38,042 bases of DNA from NCBI GenBank assembly GCA_027621295.1, contig JAQCBR010000028.1, positions 1 to 38,042 of the forward strand. Reading direction: 5' to 3'. This DNA comes from Planctomycetota bacterium (GTDB lineage: Bacteria > Planctomycetota > UBA1135 > UBA2386). Below are positions 16,432 through 24,895 of this stretch, in pieces. The position numbers and the translations under genes are program-made. Position 1 is the stretch's first letter. Each line of letters opens with the position of its first letter. Below the pieces are notes generated by a model. That model made no database searches and had not been told where the DNA came from. It was given only the letters and a program-made list of their open reading frames with translations.

Positions 16432-17970
16432 TCAATCGCGCGCCGGGACGCGGTAGACGACCACGGTCATGTCCTTCGGGCCGACCCAGCACGGGTAGCG
16501 CGCGATCTGGTGGGCTCCGCGCCGCAGCGCGCGGTCGAACGCGCCGTCGCGGTCCCACTCCTCGAGTTCCGGCTCGGTGAGCACGAAGTAGAGCTCCCGC
16601 CCCGCCTCTTCCGCTTCCTCGCGAGCCTGCTCGAACCATGCTCCCCCGCCGCCGGCGTCCCGGAACAGCCAGGGCGCGATGCCGTCGATGTGGATCTCCG
16701 CGCGGCTCTCGCCCCAGAAGCTCAGCCGATCCAGGTAGAAGCGGATGCTCGGCTCGTTCGTCGACCAGATCTCGATCGGGCCCTTCGCCTGGGCCACCAC
16801 GTACTGGGCCGCTTCGCGCCAGAGCGGCCGTTCGCCGTGCCGCTTGGCGAAGTAGAGAAACGCTTCGCTCGCCAACGAGGACATGAGGACGAACGGCAGC
16901 GACCAGCGCAGCAGGCGCGCACGGGTCGAGCGCTCCCGGATCTCGTCCGCGAGCTCGACGATCAGTCGGGATGCGAGCAGGTAGACCGCTGGCAGGACGA
17001 CGAGGCCGTACTGGGCCGTGACCTTGAAGGAAGTCGAGCCGACGACCGCCAGCGCGAGCAGCGGCACGAGCAGCCAGGCGATCAGGAACGACGCCTCTCG
17101 GCGAGGCGCCCGGAGCATCATCGCCAGCGATCCGCCGAGCGCGGCGACGACGAACGGCGGTCCCAGGAACCAACCGAACGTCTGCGCGAGGTGGATCGCG
17201 GAGAAGTCGGGCTTCTCGCGCGCGGCGTGCAGGACCGTCGGGCCGACCCAGACCGCGGCGCCCGCGACGCCCAGGCCGACGGCGATCAACGCCGGCAGGC
17301 GGGTGGCGCGGCGTCGGAGTGCCGGATCACTGACCACCTCGCCGGCGAAGAACGCTGCGAGCGCCGCGGCCATCAGGACGCCGGACGGGTGCGCGGCACC
17401 TGCAACCCCGACGCCTGCGATCGCGACGAGCGCGAGGAGGACCGAGCGGTGGCGCGCCGCTCGGTGCGCGGTGAACGCGGCCAGCAGCGCGAGGAACATC
17501 GTCAGCGCGTAGCCCCGCGCGTTCTGGCTCCAGTAGAGGTGCCAGGGCGAGATCGCGAGCATCCCCGCGGCGAGGAGTGCCGCACGCCGGCCGACCACGC
17601 TGCGGGCGAACACCGCGAGCGCCGGGATCGCGAGCGCGCCGAAGAACGCGAACGGAAGGCGGAGCCAACCTTCCCCGGTCATCCGGAGAATCCCGGCGTC
17701 GAGCAGCCAGCGCAGCAGCAGGTAGCCGAGCGGGTAGTTCGAGACGTTCGAGCGCCAGAACTCCTCGTCGGACGCGGTGACGTCCCGGAACGTGTGGGCC
17801 TCGTCGACCCAGAACGACCAATCCCCGAGGCGGAACAGCCGCAGACCGACTGCGACCAGGGTCAGGAGGACCAGGAGCCCGAGGTGGCGGCCGTTGAACG
17901 GGCGAATACCGCCGTCCGCGCCGGGGCCAAACCCATCGCTCGCCGAGGCCTCTGTGATCGGACCGCGCAT
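16432..17970 (-). CDS. GT39/ArnT-like integral membrane glycosyltransferase (GT-C fold)
   Basis: This encodes 512 residues. After a short cytoplasmic lead and the first span (LGLLVLLTLVAVGLRLF) comes WSFWVDEAHT with Asp56-Glu57, the catalytic acidic pair in the first periplasmic loop of PMT/ArnT/GT39-type enzymes. NYPLGYLLLRWLLDAG and the WSQNARGYALT block are also typical. About eleven hydrophobic spans reach residue 360, and a soluble C-terminal domain of about 140 residues follows. Such enzymes transfer a sugar from a polyprenyl-phosphate donor on the outer face of the membrane; acceptor unknown. A strong AGGAGAGG box directly precedes the ATG. It lies downstream of the 2-oxoglutarate dehydrogenase gene and upstream of no obvious partner. 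Confidence 0.85.
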   Translation of the reverse strand: MRGPITEASASDGFGPGADGGIRPFNGRHLGLLVLLTLVAVGLRLFRLGDWSFWVDEAHTFRDVTASDEEFWRSNVSNYPLGYLLLRWLLDAGILRMTGEGWLRLPFAFFGALAIPALAVFARSVVGRRAALLAAGMLAISPWHLYWSQNARGYALTMFLALLAAFTAHRAARHRSVLLALVAIAGVGVAGAAHPSGVLMAAALAAFFAGEVVSDPALRRRATRLPALIAVGLGVAGAAVWVGPTVLHAAREKPDFSAIHLAQTFGWFLGPPFVVAALGGSLAMMLRAPRREASFLIAWLLVPLLALAVVGSTSFKVTAQYGLVVLPAVYLLASRLIVELADEIRERSTRARLLRWSLPFVLMSSLASEAFLYFAKRHGERPLWREAAQYVVAQAKGPIEIWSTNEPSIRFYLDRLSFWGESRAEIHIDGIAPWLFRDAGGGGAWFEQAREEAEEAGRELYFVLTEPELEEWDRDGAFDRALRRGAHQIARYPCWVGPKDMTVVVYRVPARD

Positions 17971-18091
17971 CCTCTCCTAGGATCGGCCAAGGACCGAGGT
18001 CCCGGCCAGAGGGTCTTGGAATTCCCCGCCTCATCGCGGGAACCGGAAGACTCGGATCTCTGGGCTTCCAGCGGGGTCGGGCGCTCGGAGT

Positions 18092-18113
18092 CCGTGACTC
18101 GTTCCGGTCACGG
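18092..18113 (-). terminator. Candidate terminator hairpin downstream of the 2-oxoglutarate dehydrogenase gene
   Basis: A perfect 7-bp stem (18092-18098 with 18107-18113, 8-nt loop) lies about 70 nt past the stop codon in the 213-nt gap before the GT39-like gene. There is no T-tract; tentative. Confidence 0.35.
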
Positions 18114-18183
18114 GCCCCGTCGTCAGCGCTCGGCAGCCGCCCAGCGGACAGCTGTCACTCCGGATGCGCGCAGCGTCGATCCG

Positions 18184-21100
18184 TCAGCCCAGGGTGCCGA
18201 GGGCGGTCCGGATCAGCGCGGCCTGCTCGGCCTTGTGCACCAGCGTGACCCCCGTCGCAGGGCTGCCAGCCGCACGCCGGCCGGCGTAGCCGGTGAACGG
18301 CAGCCGGTTCCGCACGAAGGTCCAGGCGCCCATGTTGGACGGCTCTTCCTGGCACCAGACGAGGTGCTCCCGAGCGGGGAAGCGAGCCAGCACGTCCTGG
18401 ACCTGCTGGATGGGGAACGGCGCCAGCTGCTCCACGCGCACCAGGGCCACGCCGTCGAGACCGTTCTCGGACACGGACTCGGCGAGGTCGTAGTAGACCT
18501 TGCCCGTGCACAGCACCACGCGCGTCACCGCAGCGTCGGAACCGCTGACATCGCAGAGCACCGGCTGGAACGTGCCATCCGCGAGGTCCTCGATCGCCGA
18601 GCCCGCGGTCCGCTGACGGAGCATGCTCTTCGGCGTCATCACGATCAGGGGCTTCCGCTCCGAGATCAGCGCCTGGCTGCGGAGCATGTGGAAGTACTGG
18701 CTCGAGTTGCTCGGGTAGACCACGCGGATGTTCCGCTCCGCGTACAGCTGGAGGAAACGTTCGAGGCGCGCCGAGCTGTGCTCCGGACCCTGGCCGTCGT
18801 AGCCGTGCGGGAGCAGCAGGGTCAGGCCGCTGCGCTGACCCCACTTGGTCTCGCCGGCGACCAGGAACTGGTCGATCTGGATCTGGGCGCCGTTGCAGAA
18901 GTCCCCGAACTGCGCCTCCCACATCACCAGCGCATCCGGCCAGGACACGCTGAACCCGTACTCGAAGCCCAGCGCGGCTTCCTCGCTCAGGAAGCTGTCC
19001 ACCACGTGGAAGCGTCCCTGGTCGGGCTTCAGGTAGTTGAGCGGGATGTGCTTCTCGCCGGTCTTCGTGTCGATCAGCACCGCGTGGCGCTGCGAGAACG
19101 TGCCGCGACCGCTGTCCTGTCCGGCGAGGCGGATTCGCCGCCCGCCCACCAGCAGCGTTCCGAACGCCAGGGACTCGGCGGTCGCGAAGTCCACCGGGTA
19201 GCTGCCCTCGCCCATCTGCCGACGGCGACCGAGGAGCATCTCGATCTTCGGATGCGCCGCGAAGGTGTCCGGCAGGTCGGTCAGACGTTCGGTGAGCTCA
19301 CGGAGTGCGTCGATCCCGACGGATTCGACCGAGAACTCCGTCTCGGACTGTTCTTCCTGCTCGAGTGCGACCGCCGGCACGACCTGGGCCTCGTCCTCGG
19401 GCGGGCGGCTCTGCCGAACCTCTTCGAGGGACGCCCGGTAGCGCTGCTGGAGCGACTCGTTGAACTTCTCCGCCTCGTCGGGATCGAGGACCCCGGCGCG
19501 GAGCAGCCAGTCCTGGTAGATCGCGCGGACCGAAGGGTGCGCCTCGATCTTCTTGTAGAGCAGGGGCTGCGTGAAGCTCGGCTCGTCGCCCTCGTTGTGT
19601 CCGTGGCGGCGGTAGCAGACGACGTCCACGACGACGTCTCGCTGGTATCGCTGCCGGTACTCGAGCGCCAACCGGATCATGCGGACCGCGGCGAGCGGAT
19701 CGTCGCCGTTGACGTGGAAGATCGGCGCCTGGATCGCCTTCGCGACGTCGGTGCAGAACGGGGTGCTGCGCGCGTCGGCCGGGTTGGTCGTGTAGCCGAT
19801 CTGGTTGTTGACGATCACGTGGACCGTCCCGCCGGTGCGGTAGCCGAGGAGCTGCGACATCTGCAGCGTCTCGAGCACGACGCCCTGACCGGCGAACGCT
19901 GCATCGCCGTGGACCAGGACCGGCAGGATGCGCTCGCGGGCCTCGTCCCCCCCGACCTCGTGCTGCTCCTGCAGCGCGCGGGCCATGCCCTCGACGACCG
20001 GGCTCACGGCCTCGAGGTGACTCGGGTTGCACGCCAGGTCCACCGCGATCCGACGCCCGGACGGCGTGATGTGGACGTCACTCGCGCCGAGGTGATACTT
20101 CACGTCGCCCGAGCCCTGCGTGGACTGCGGGTCGATGTAGCCCTCGAACTCGCCGAAGATCTTCGTCAGCGGCTTGCCGAGCGTGTGCGCGAGCACGTTG
20201 AGGCGGCCGCGGTGGGCCATGCCGATGACCGCACGCTCCACGCCGACCTCGCTGGCGCGGTTGAGCAGCGCGTCGAGCGTCGGGATCAGGGTCTCCCCGC
20301 CCTCGAGCGAGAACCGCTTGTGGCCGACGAAGCGCGTGTGCAGGAAGCGCTCGAACGCCTCGGCCTCGACGAGCTTGTCGAGGACCCGGAGCATCAGGTC
20401 ACGCGGCAGCGCCTCCTCGTTGCGGGTGCGCTCCATCCGCTCCCGGAGCCACTCCTTCTGCTCCGGGTCGACCATGTGCATGTATTCGACGCCGATGCGG
20501 CGCGTGTAGGTCGCGCGCAGCACGTCGCGGATCTCGCGCAGCGTCTTCCGTTCCACGGTCCCGATCCCGCCCGACCAGAACTCCCGGTCCAGGTCCCAGA
20601 TCGTCAGCCCGTAGGCCTCCATCTCGAGCTCGGAGAAGGTCTTCGGCTCGAAGGCCAGCGGGTCGAGGTTGGCCAGCGTGTAGCCCCGCACCCGGTAGGC
20701 GCGGATGTACTGCATGACGCGGGCGGCCCGCTCGAGGTTCTCGGACTCGCGGAGCGGCGAACCCGGCGACGAGCGTCGATCCATCGCCATGCGCATCGGC
20801 TGGTACGGGAGCTTCAGATCCGCGAAGACCTGGTCGTAGAAGCCGTGCTCGCCGTTGAGCAGTTCGTGGACGCGCTTCAGGAACTCGCCGGAGTCCGCAC
20901 CCTGGATCACGCGGTGGTCGTAGGTGCTGGTCAGCGTCATCACCTTGCTGACCCCGAGCTCGTTCAGCGTCTGCGCCGAGGCTGCCTGGTAGGCCGCCGG
21001 CACGCCGATCGCACCCGTGGCGAGGATGAAGCTCTGGCCCTTCATCAGGCGCGGGAGCGAAGCCACGGTCCCGATCCCACCCGGGTTTGTCAGCGAGCAC

Positions 21101-21786
21101 GTGGTGTCCGCGAAGTCCTCGGGCTTCAGACGTCCCTTGCGTGCCTTCCGGACCTGCGCGTCGTACGCCGCCATGAAGGTCGCGAAGTTCATCGCGCCAC
21201 AGTCGCGCACGTTCGGCACGACCAGGCTCCGCGGGCCGTTGTCGCGGGACACGTCGACCGCGATCCCGAGGTTGATCGACGCCACCGACTCCCGGTAGGC
21301 CTTGCCGTCGATCTCCATGTAGCGCGCGAGCATGCCGGGCACGGCCTGCAGCGCCTTCACCGTCGCCCACGCGATCAGGTGCGTGAACGATGCCTTGCCC
21401 CGGAACTCGCCGACCAGGTACTGGTTGATGATCCGGCGGTTCTCCTCGAGCACCCGGACCGGCAGGTCGCGGGTGCTGGTCGCGGTCGGGACGCCGAGGC
21501 TCTCGACCATGTTCTCGGCGATCTTCGCGGCCACGCCTCGCAGCGGGGTCAGCTCGGCTTCGGCCGGTTCGCCCTCCGGAGCAGCGGCGGATGCTGTCGG
21601 CGCCGAGGGGGTCTTCCGGACCGGCAGCTGCTCGGCGGGCAGGTGTGACTCGAAGAACCGGCGCCACTCGTCGCTGACCGCGTCGGGCTGCGCCATGAAC
21701 TCCGCGTAGACCTGCTCTACGTAGCCGGCGTTGACGCCGAACAGCTCCTCGAAATCGACGGTGGGAGCGCCGCTCTGGGACTGCAC
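18184..21786 (-). CDS. kgd: Fused 2-oxoglutarate dehydrogenase E2-catalytic/E1 protein (Kgd/OdhA type)
   Basis: This encodes 1200 residues from GTG 21786, with AGGA nine nt upstream; mycobacterial Kgd is of similar length. Residues 1-45 carry a SucA-type N-terminal segment (FGVNAGYVEQVYAEFM). About 95-340 is an E2 acyltransferase catalytic domain with TYDHRVIQGADSGEF (active His291) and no lipoyl domain. The rest is a thiamine-diphosphate E1: SRRSSPGSPL junction, then SLEGGETLIPTLDALL, AHRGRLNVLAHTLGKP, VHGDAAFAGQGVV with VNNQIGYTT (cofactor motif), NEGDEPSFTQPLLYKKI and a C-terminal transketolase-like half. It decarboxylates 2-oxoglutarate in the TCA cycle and can pass succinyl groups within one chain. 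It lies between infC and rpmI, an unusual place. Confidence 0.93.
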   Translation of the reverse strand: MQSQSGAPTVDFEELFGVNAGYVEQVYAEFMAQPDAVSDEWRRFFESHLPAEQLPVRKTPSAPTASAAAPEGEPAEAELTPLRGVAAKIAENMVESLGVPTATSTRDLPVRVLEENRRIINQYLVGEFRGKASFTHLIAWATVKALQAVPGMLARYMEIDGKAYRESVASINLGIAVDVSRDNGPRSLVVPNVRDCGAMNFATFMAAYDAQVRKARKGRLKPEDFADTTCSLTNPGGIGTVASLPRLMKGQSFILATGAIGVPAAYQAASAQTLNELGVSKVMTLTSTYDHRVIQGADSGEFLKRVHELLNGEHGFYDQVFADLKLPYQPMRMAMDRRSSPGSPLRESENLERAARVMQYIRAYRVRGYTLANLDPLAFEPKTFSELEMEAYGLTIWDLDREFWSGGIGTVERKTLREIRDVLRATYTRRIGVEYMHMVDPEQKEWLRERMERTRNEEALPRDLMLRVLDKLVEAEAFERFLHTRFVGHKRFSLEGGETLIPTLDALLNRASEVGVERAVIGMAHRGRLNVLAHTLGKPLTKIFGEFEGYIDPQSTQGSGDVKYHLGASDVHITPSGRRIAVDLACNPSHLEAVSPVVEGMARALQEQHEVGGDEARERILPVLVHGDAAFAGQGVVLETLQMSQLLGYRTGGTVHVIVNNQIGYTTNPADARSTPFCTDVAKAIQAPIFHVNGDDPLAAVRMIRLALEYRQRYQRDVVVDVVCYRRHGHNEGDEPSFTQPLLYKKIEAHPSVRAIYQDWLLRAGVLDPDEAEKFNESLQQRYRASLEEVRQSRPPEDEAQVVPAVALEQEEQSETEFSVESVGIDALRELTERLTDLPDTFAAHPKIEMLLGRRRQMGEGSYPVDFATAESLAFGTLLVGGRRIRLAGQDSGRGTFSQRHAVLIDTKTGEKHIPLNYLKPDQGRFHVVDSFLSEEAALGFEYGFSVSWPDALVMWEAQFGDFCNGAQIQIDQFLVAGETKWGQRSGLTLLLPHGYDGQGPEHSSARLERFLQLYAERNIRVVYPSNSSQYFHMLRSQALISERKPLIVMTPKSMLRQRTAGSAIEDLADGTFQPVLCDVSGSDAAVTRVVLCTGKVYYDLAESVSENGLDGVALVRVEQLAPFPIQQVQDVLARFPAREHLVWCQEEPSNMGAWTFVRNRLPFTGYAGRRAAGSPATGVTLVHKAEQAALIRTALGTLG

Positions 21787-21823
21787 TGGAGGGGTTCCTG
21801 GAGAGAGGGGTCGGAGGGAAGAG

Positions 21824-21844
21824 GGCCGGGCGCCTGGCCCGGCC
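21824..21844 (-). terminator. 8-bp hairpin upstream of the 2-oxoglutarate dehydrogenase start
   Basis: GGCCGGGC (21824-21831) pairs with GCCCGGCC (21837-21844) around a 5-nt loop. On the minus strand it is followed by a pyrimidine-rich CTCTTCCCTCC. It lies 169 nt after the infC stop and 37 nt before the dehydrogenase GTG, so it could end the infC transcript or attenuate the downstream gene. Confidence 0.45.
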
Positions 21845-22013
21845 TTCGTCGGGAGACGGGGAGAGGATGAGGGCGCGTCCTCCCTGGGCCTCGCTCGATT
21901 CCGGCTGCCCGGTGACCGTGGCGGAAACCCTAGACGACGCTCGAGGCCGGGCCCGGAAGCTGGCCCGGTCGGAGTGCGCGCTGCCGGCGAGGCCCGCGCG
22001 CGCATCGGTTCGC

Positions 22014-22556
22014 CTACTTCTTGGCGATGAGCATGACCATGCGTCGCCCTTCCAGATGCGGTTCGCGCTCGACGCGCGCGATGTCCTGCAGGTGCTGGAA
22101 GACCTCCTGCATGACCTTGATGCCGAGTTCCTTGTGCGCCATCTCGCGACCACGGAACAGGCAGTTGATCTGCACCCTGTCGCCCTCGGCGAGGAACTCG
22201 CGGGCCTTGCGGACCTTCACCATCACGTCGTGCTCGGCGATCTTGGGGCGCACGCGCACCTCCTTCACCTGCGACTGGTGCTGCTTCTTCTTCGAAGCCT
22301 GGTCCTTCTTCTTCTGCTCGTACTTGAACTTGCCGAAGTCCATGATGCGGCAGACCGGCGGGCGCTGATCTGGCGCGATCTCGACGAGGTCGAGGCCCTT
22401 CTGGCTGGCGATCGCGAGGGCATCGGCGGTGTCCATGACACCGAGCATCTTTCCTTCCTCGTCGATGCAGCGCACCTGCTTGACGCGGATGCGCTGGTTC
22501 GTGCGGGGGCCGCGCGGCGGCGCAGGACGGCCACGAGGGGGCCTACGCATCGCCAT
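22014..22556 (-). CDS. infC: Translation initiation factor IF-3
   Basis: This encodes 180 residues. IF3-N is seen in RTNQRIRVKQVRCIDEEGKM and IMDFGKFKYEQKKKDQ; the lysine-rich linker helix follows; IF3-C is seen in EGDRVQINCLFRGREMAHKE and ends MVMLIAKK. IF-3 binds the 30S subunit, keeps it apart from 50S and proofreads start codons. The start is ATG 22556 (MAMRRPP), giving an Arg/Pro-rich 17-residue extension before the conserved part. The rare AUU-type start used for autoregulation in E. coli is not evident. A GAGG box lies about 10 nt upstream. infC follows thrS by 209 nt, with a hairpin after thrS, so it probably has its own promoter. Confidence 0.96.
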   Translation of the reverse strand: MAMRRPPRGRPAPPRGPRTNQRIRVKQVRCIDEEGKMLGVMDTADALAIASQKGLDLVEIAPDQRPPVCRIMDFGKFKYEQKKKDQASKKKQHQSQVKEVRVRPKIAEHDVMVKVRKAREFLAEGDRVQINCLFRGREMAHKELGIKVMQEVFQHLQDIARVEREPHLEGRRMVMLIAKK

Positions 22557-22740
22557 GGAGAATCATCCTCATTCGGTTCGTCACCTGCTGTTCTGGGCTT
22601 CGGAAGTCGAGTCCTCGCGGGCCTTCCCGGCCCGGGGGCGCAGCAGCGTAGCCACTCGACCGGCGCAGGGGAAGGGTAGCCCGACCCGACCGTAAACCCG
22701 GTCGTTCCGGGAGCGCGCTGCGATCGATCGCGGGAGGTGC

Positions 22741-22760
22741 GGTGACGAGACTTCGTCACC
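22741..22760 (-). terminator. thrS terminator hairpin
   Basis: GGTGACGA (22741-22748) pairs perfectly with TCGTCACC (22753-22760) with a 4-nt loop, 5 nt after the thrS stop on the minus strand. No T-tract follows. It suggests thrS and infC are not simply co-transcribed. Confidence 0.6.
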
Positions 22761-22765
22761 CGCCC

Positions 22766-24706
22766 TCACACGCGGGCTTCGGACCAACCTTCGATGCGGG
22801 CCGCGAGTTCGTCCGGAGTGATCGACCCGAGGTCGCCTTCCTTCCGGTGACGGGCGGAGACGGTGCCCGCCTCGACCTCCTGGTCACCGACGACCGCGAC
22901 GACCGGCACCTTCTCCTGCCAGAGGTGATGGCGGATCTTCGCGCCGATCTTCTCGCCGGACACGTCGGCGTCGACGCGGTAGCCGCGGGAGCGGAGATCG
23001 TCCGCGATCGCTTGCGCCCGCTCCGCGTGCCGCTCCCCGACCGACAGCACGACCGCCTGCACCGGGGCCAGCCACATCGGGAACGCGCCCCCGTGGTGCT
23101 CGATCAGGATGCCGAAGAACCGCTCGAGCGAGCCCAGCAGCGCGCGGTGGAGCATGAACGGACGCTCCCAGCCCTCGGCCGCCACGTAGGCGAGGTCGAA
23201 CCGCTCCGGCAGGTTGAAGTCGAGCTGCAGCGTCGAGCACTGCCACGAACGGCCGAGACTGTCGCGGATCTTGACGTCGATCTTCGGGCCGTAGAACGCG
23301 CCGCCGCCCTCGTCGACCTCGAACGGCAGGCCTAGCCCCTCGAGCGACCGGCGGAGCGCGGCCTCGGCCTTCTCCCAGGCCTCCGGCGCGCCGACGAACT
23401 TCTCGGGACGCGTCGACAGGTTGAGCTCGAAGTCCTCGAAGCCGAACGACCGCAGGATGTGCAGGATGAACGCCATCACCCGGTCGATCTCCCCCTCGAG
23501 CTGGTCGGGGCGCACGAACAGGTGCGCGTCGTCCTGGGTGAATCCGCGCACGCGCATCAGCCCGTGGAGCGCGCCCGCCTCCTCGTAGCGGTAGACGGTG
23601 CCGAGCTCGGCCCAGCGGAACGGCAGCTCGCGGTAGGAGCGGCGCCTGCTCTTGAAGATCTGCACGTGGAACGGGCAGTTCATCGGCTTGAGCATGTAGT
23701 CGGCGCCGTCGACGTCCATTCCGCGGAACATCGAGTCCGCGTAGAAGTCGAGGTGCCCCGATGTCCGCCACAGATCGCTGCGCGCGATGTGCGGCGAGTA
23801 GACGATGTCGTAGCCGGCCTTCAGGTGCTCCTGACGCCAGAACTCCTCCATCTTGTGGCGGACGAAGCCGCCCTTCGGATGCCAGAGCACGAGGCCGGCC
23901 CCGAGGTCGCCCATCGTCGAGAACAGATCGAGATCGATGCCGAGCCGGCGGTGGTCCCGCTTCTTCGCCTCCTCGAGACGATGGCGGTGCTCCTCCATCG
24001 CCTTCTTGTCCGCGAACGCGTGCCCGTAGATCCGGGTCAGCATCTGCTTGCTCGAGTCGTTCTCGAAGTAGGCGCCGGCCAGCGCGAGCACCGCGATCCC
24101 CTTGCCGATCGCTCCGGTCGTCGGGACGTGCGGACCCTTGCACAGGTCCACGAACGATCCCGAGTGGTAGAAGGTGATCGGTGCGCCCTCGGGGATCTTG
24201 TCGATCGTCGTGAGCTTGTAGTCCTCGCCGTGCTCCTCCATCAGCCGGCGGGCGTCCTCGCGGGAAAGCTCCTCGAACACGAAGGGCACGTCCGACGCGA
24301 CGATCTCCGCCATGCGGCGCTCGACCTCGGCGAGGTCCTCGGCCGACAGCGGCTGATCGCCGAGATCGATGTCGTAGTAGAAGCCGTAGCGTGGGTCGTC
24401 GATCGGGGGGCCCTTCCAGAGCTTGGCGCCGGGCCGCATCTGCTTGACCGCGTCCGCCAGCACGTGGGCCGCGGAGTGACGGATGACCTCCAGCCCCTCC
24501 GGGCTGTCCCGGGTGATGATCTCGACCGACGGGGCCTCCCCGGCGATCGGCAGCTGGAGACTCTGCATCTCGCCGTCGACGCGGATCGCCACCGCGGCTT
24601 TCAGGAGGCCCTTGCCGATCGAACCGGCGAGCTCGAGACCGGTCGTCCCCGCGGGCATCTCGCGGACGGAACCGTCGGGGAGGGTGATCTGCATGGTCTC
24701 GTTCAT
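22766..24706 (-). CDS. thrS: Threonine-tRNA ligase
   Basis: This encodes 646 residues, full length. It has an N-terminal TGS domain (ITLPDGSVREMPAGTTG, about 5-65), an editing domain with His77 and His81 (RHSAAHVLADAV) and Cys189/His193 (DLCKGPH), a class II core with motif 2 region ELGTVYRYEEAGALHGLMRVRG, and the zinc cysteine Cys344 in LKPMNCPFH with the second zinc histidine in FMLHRALLGSLERF. A C-terminal anticodon-binding domain starts near 545 (WLAPVQAVVLSVGE). It charges tRNA-Thr and removes mischarged serine. The ATG has only a weak ribosome site. It diverges from the M1 peptidase gene. Confidence 0.97.
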   Translation of the reverse strand: MNETMQITLPDGSVREMPAGTTGLELAGSIGKGLLKAAVAIRVDGEMQSLQLPIAGEAPSVEIITRDSPEGLEVIRHSAAHVLADAVKQMRPGAKLWKGPPIDDPRYGFYYDIDLGDQPLSAEDLAEVERRMAEIVASDVPFVFEELSREDARRLMEEHGEDYKLTTIDKIPEGAPITFYHSGSFVDLCKGPHVPTTGAIGKGIAVLALAGAYFENDSSKQMLTRIYGHAFADKKAMEEHRHRLEEAKKRDHRRLGIDLDLFSTMGDLGAGLVLWHPKGGFVRHKMEEFWRQEHLKAGYDIVYSPHIARSDLWRTSGHLDFYADSMFRGMDVDGADYMLKPMNCPFHVQIFKSRRRSYRELPFRWAELGTVYRYEEAGALHGLMRVRGFTQDDAHLFVRPDQLEGEIDRVMAFILHILRSFGFEDFELNLSTRPEKFVGAPEAWEKAEAALRRSLEGLGLPFEVDEGGGAFYGPKIDVKIRDSLGRSWQCSTLQLDFNLPERFDLAYVAAEGWERPFMLHRALLGSLERFFGILIEHHGGAFPMWLAPVQAVVLSVGERHAERAQAIADDLRSRGYRVDADVSGEKIGAKIRHHLWQEKVPVVAVVGDQEVEAGTVSARHRKEGDLGSITPDELAARIEGWSEARV

Positions 24707-24895
24707 CGGGATTCCAGGGCGGGGATTGCACCAGACCTTTCGGTCACCGGCAAGACGACGCGTGATCGGCGCTGTCTATCACGGCGAGTTCCGAAGGCGA
24801 CGACCTCTGTAGGAATCCGCGATCTACCCGAGCCCGATCGTGTGCACGCCGTCTCGATCGGATACGAAACGACGTTGTCTCCCGGCCTGGACAAC
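24707..24895. promoter_or_regulatory. Divergent promoter region thrS / M1 aminopeptidase
   Basis: These 189 nt separate two divergent genes and must contain both promoters. I see no unambiguous -35/-10 pair and no T-box signature. AT-richer patches at about 24845-24890 (plus strand) and 24765-24785 are the likeliest promoter sites. Confidence 0.4.

Noticed and set aside
16510..21648. A 1712-codon open frame on the plus strand
   Set aside because: It lies antisense to the GT39-like and 2-oxoglutarate dehydrogenase genes, is full of Arg/His/Asp low-complexity text and has no domain; a by-product of high GC.
21787..22005. Longer N-terminus for the 2-oxoglutarate dehydrogenase
   Set aside because: The extra 73 codons are Pro/Arg/Ser-rich and contain an 8-bp hairpin. 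The family N-terminus begins just after GTG 21786.
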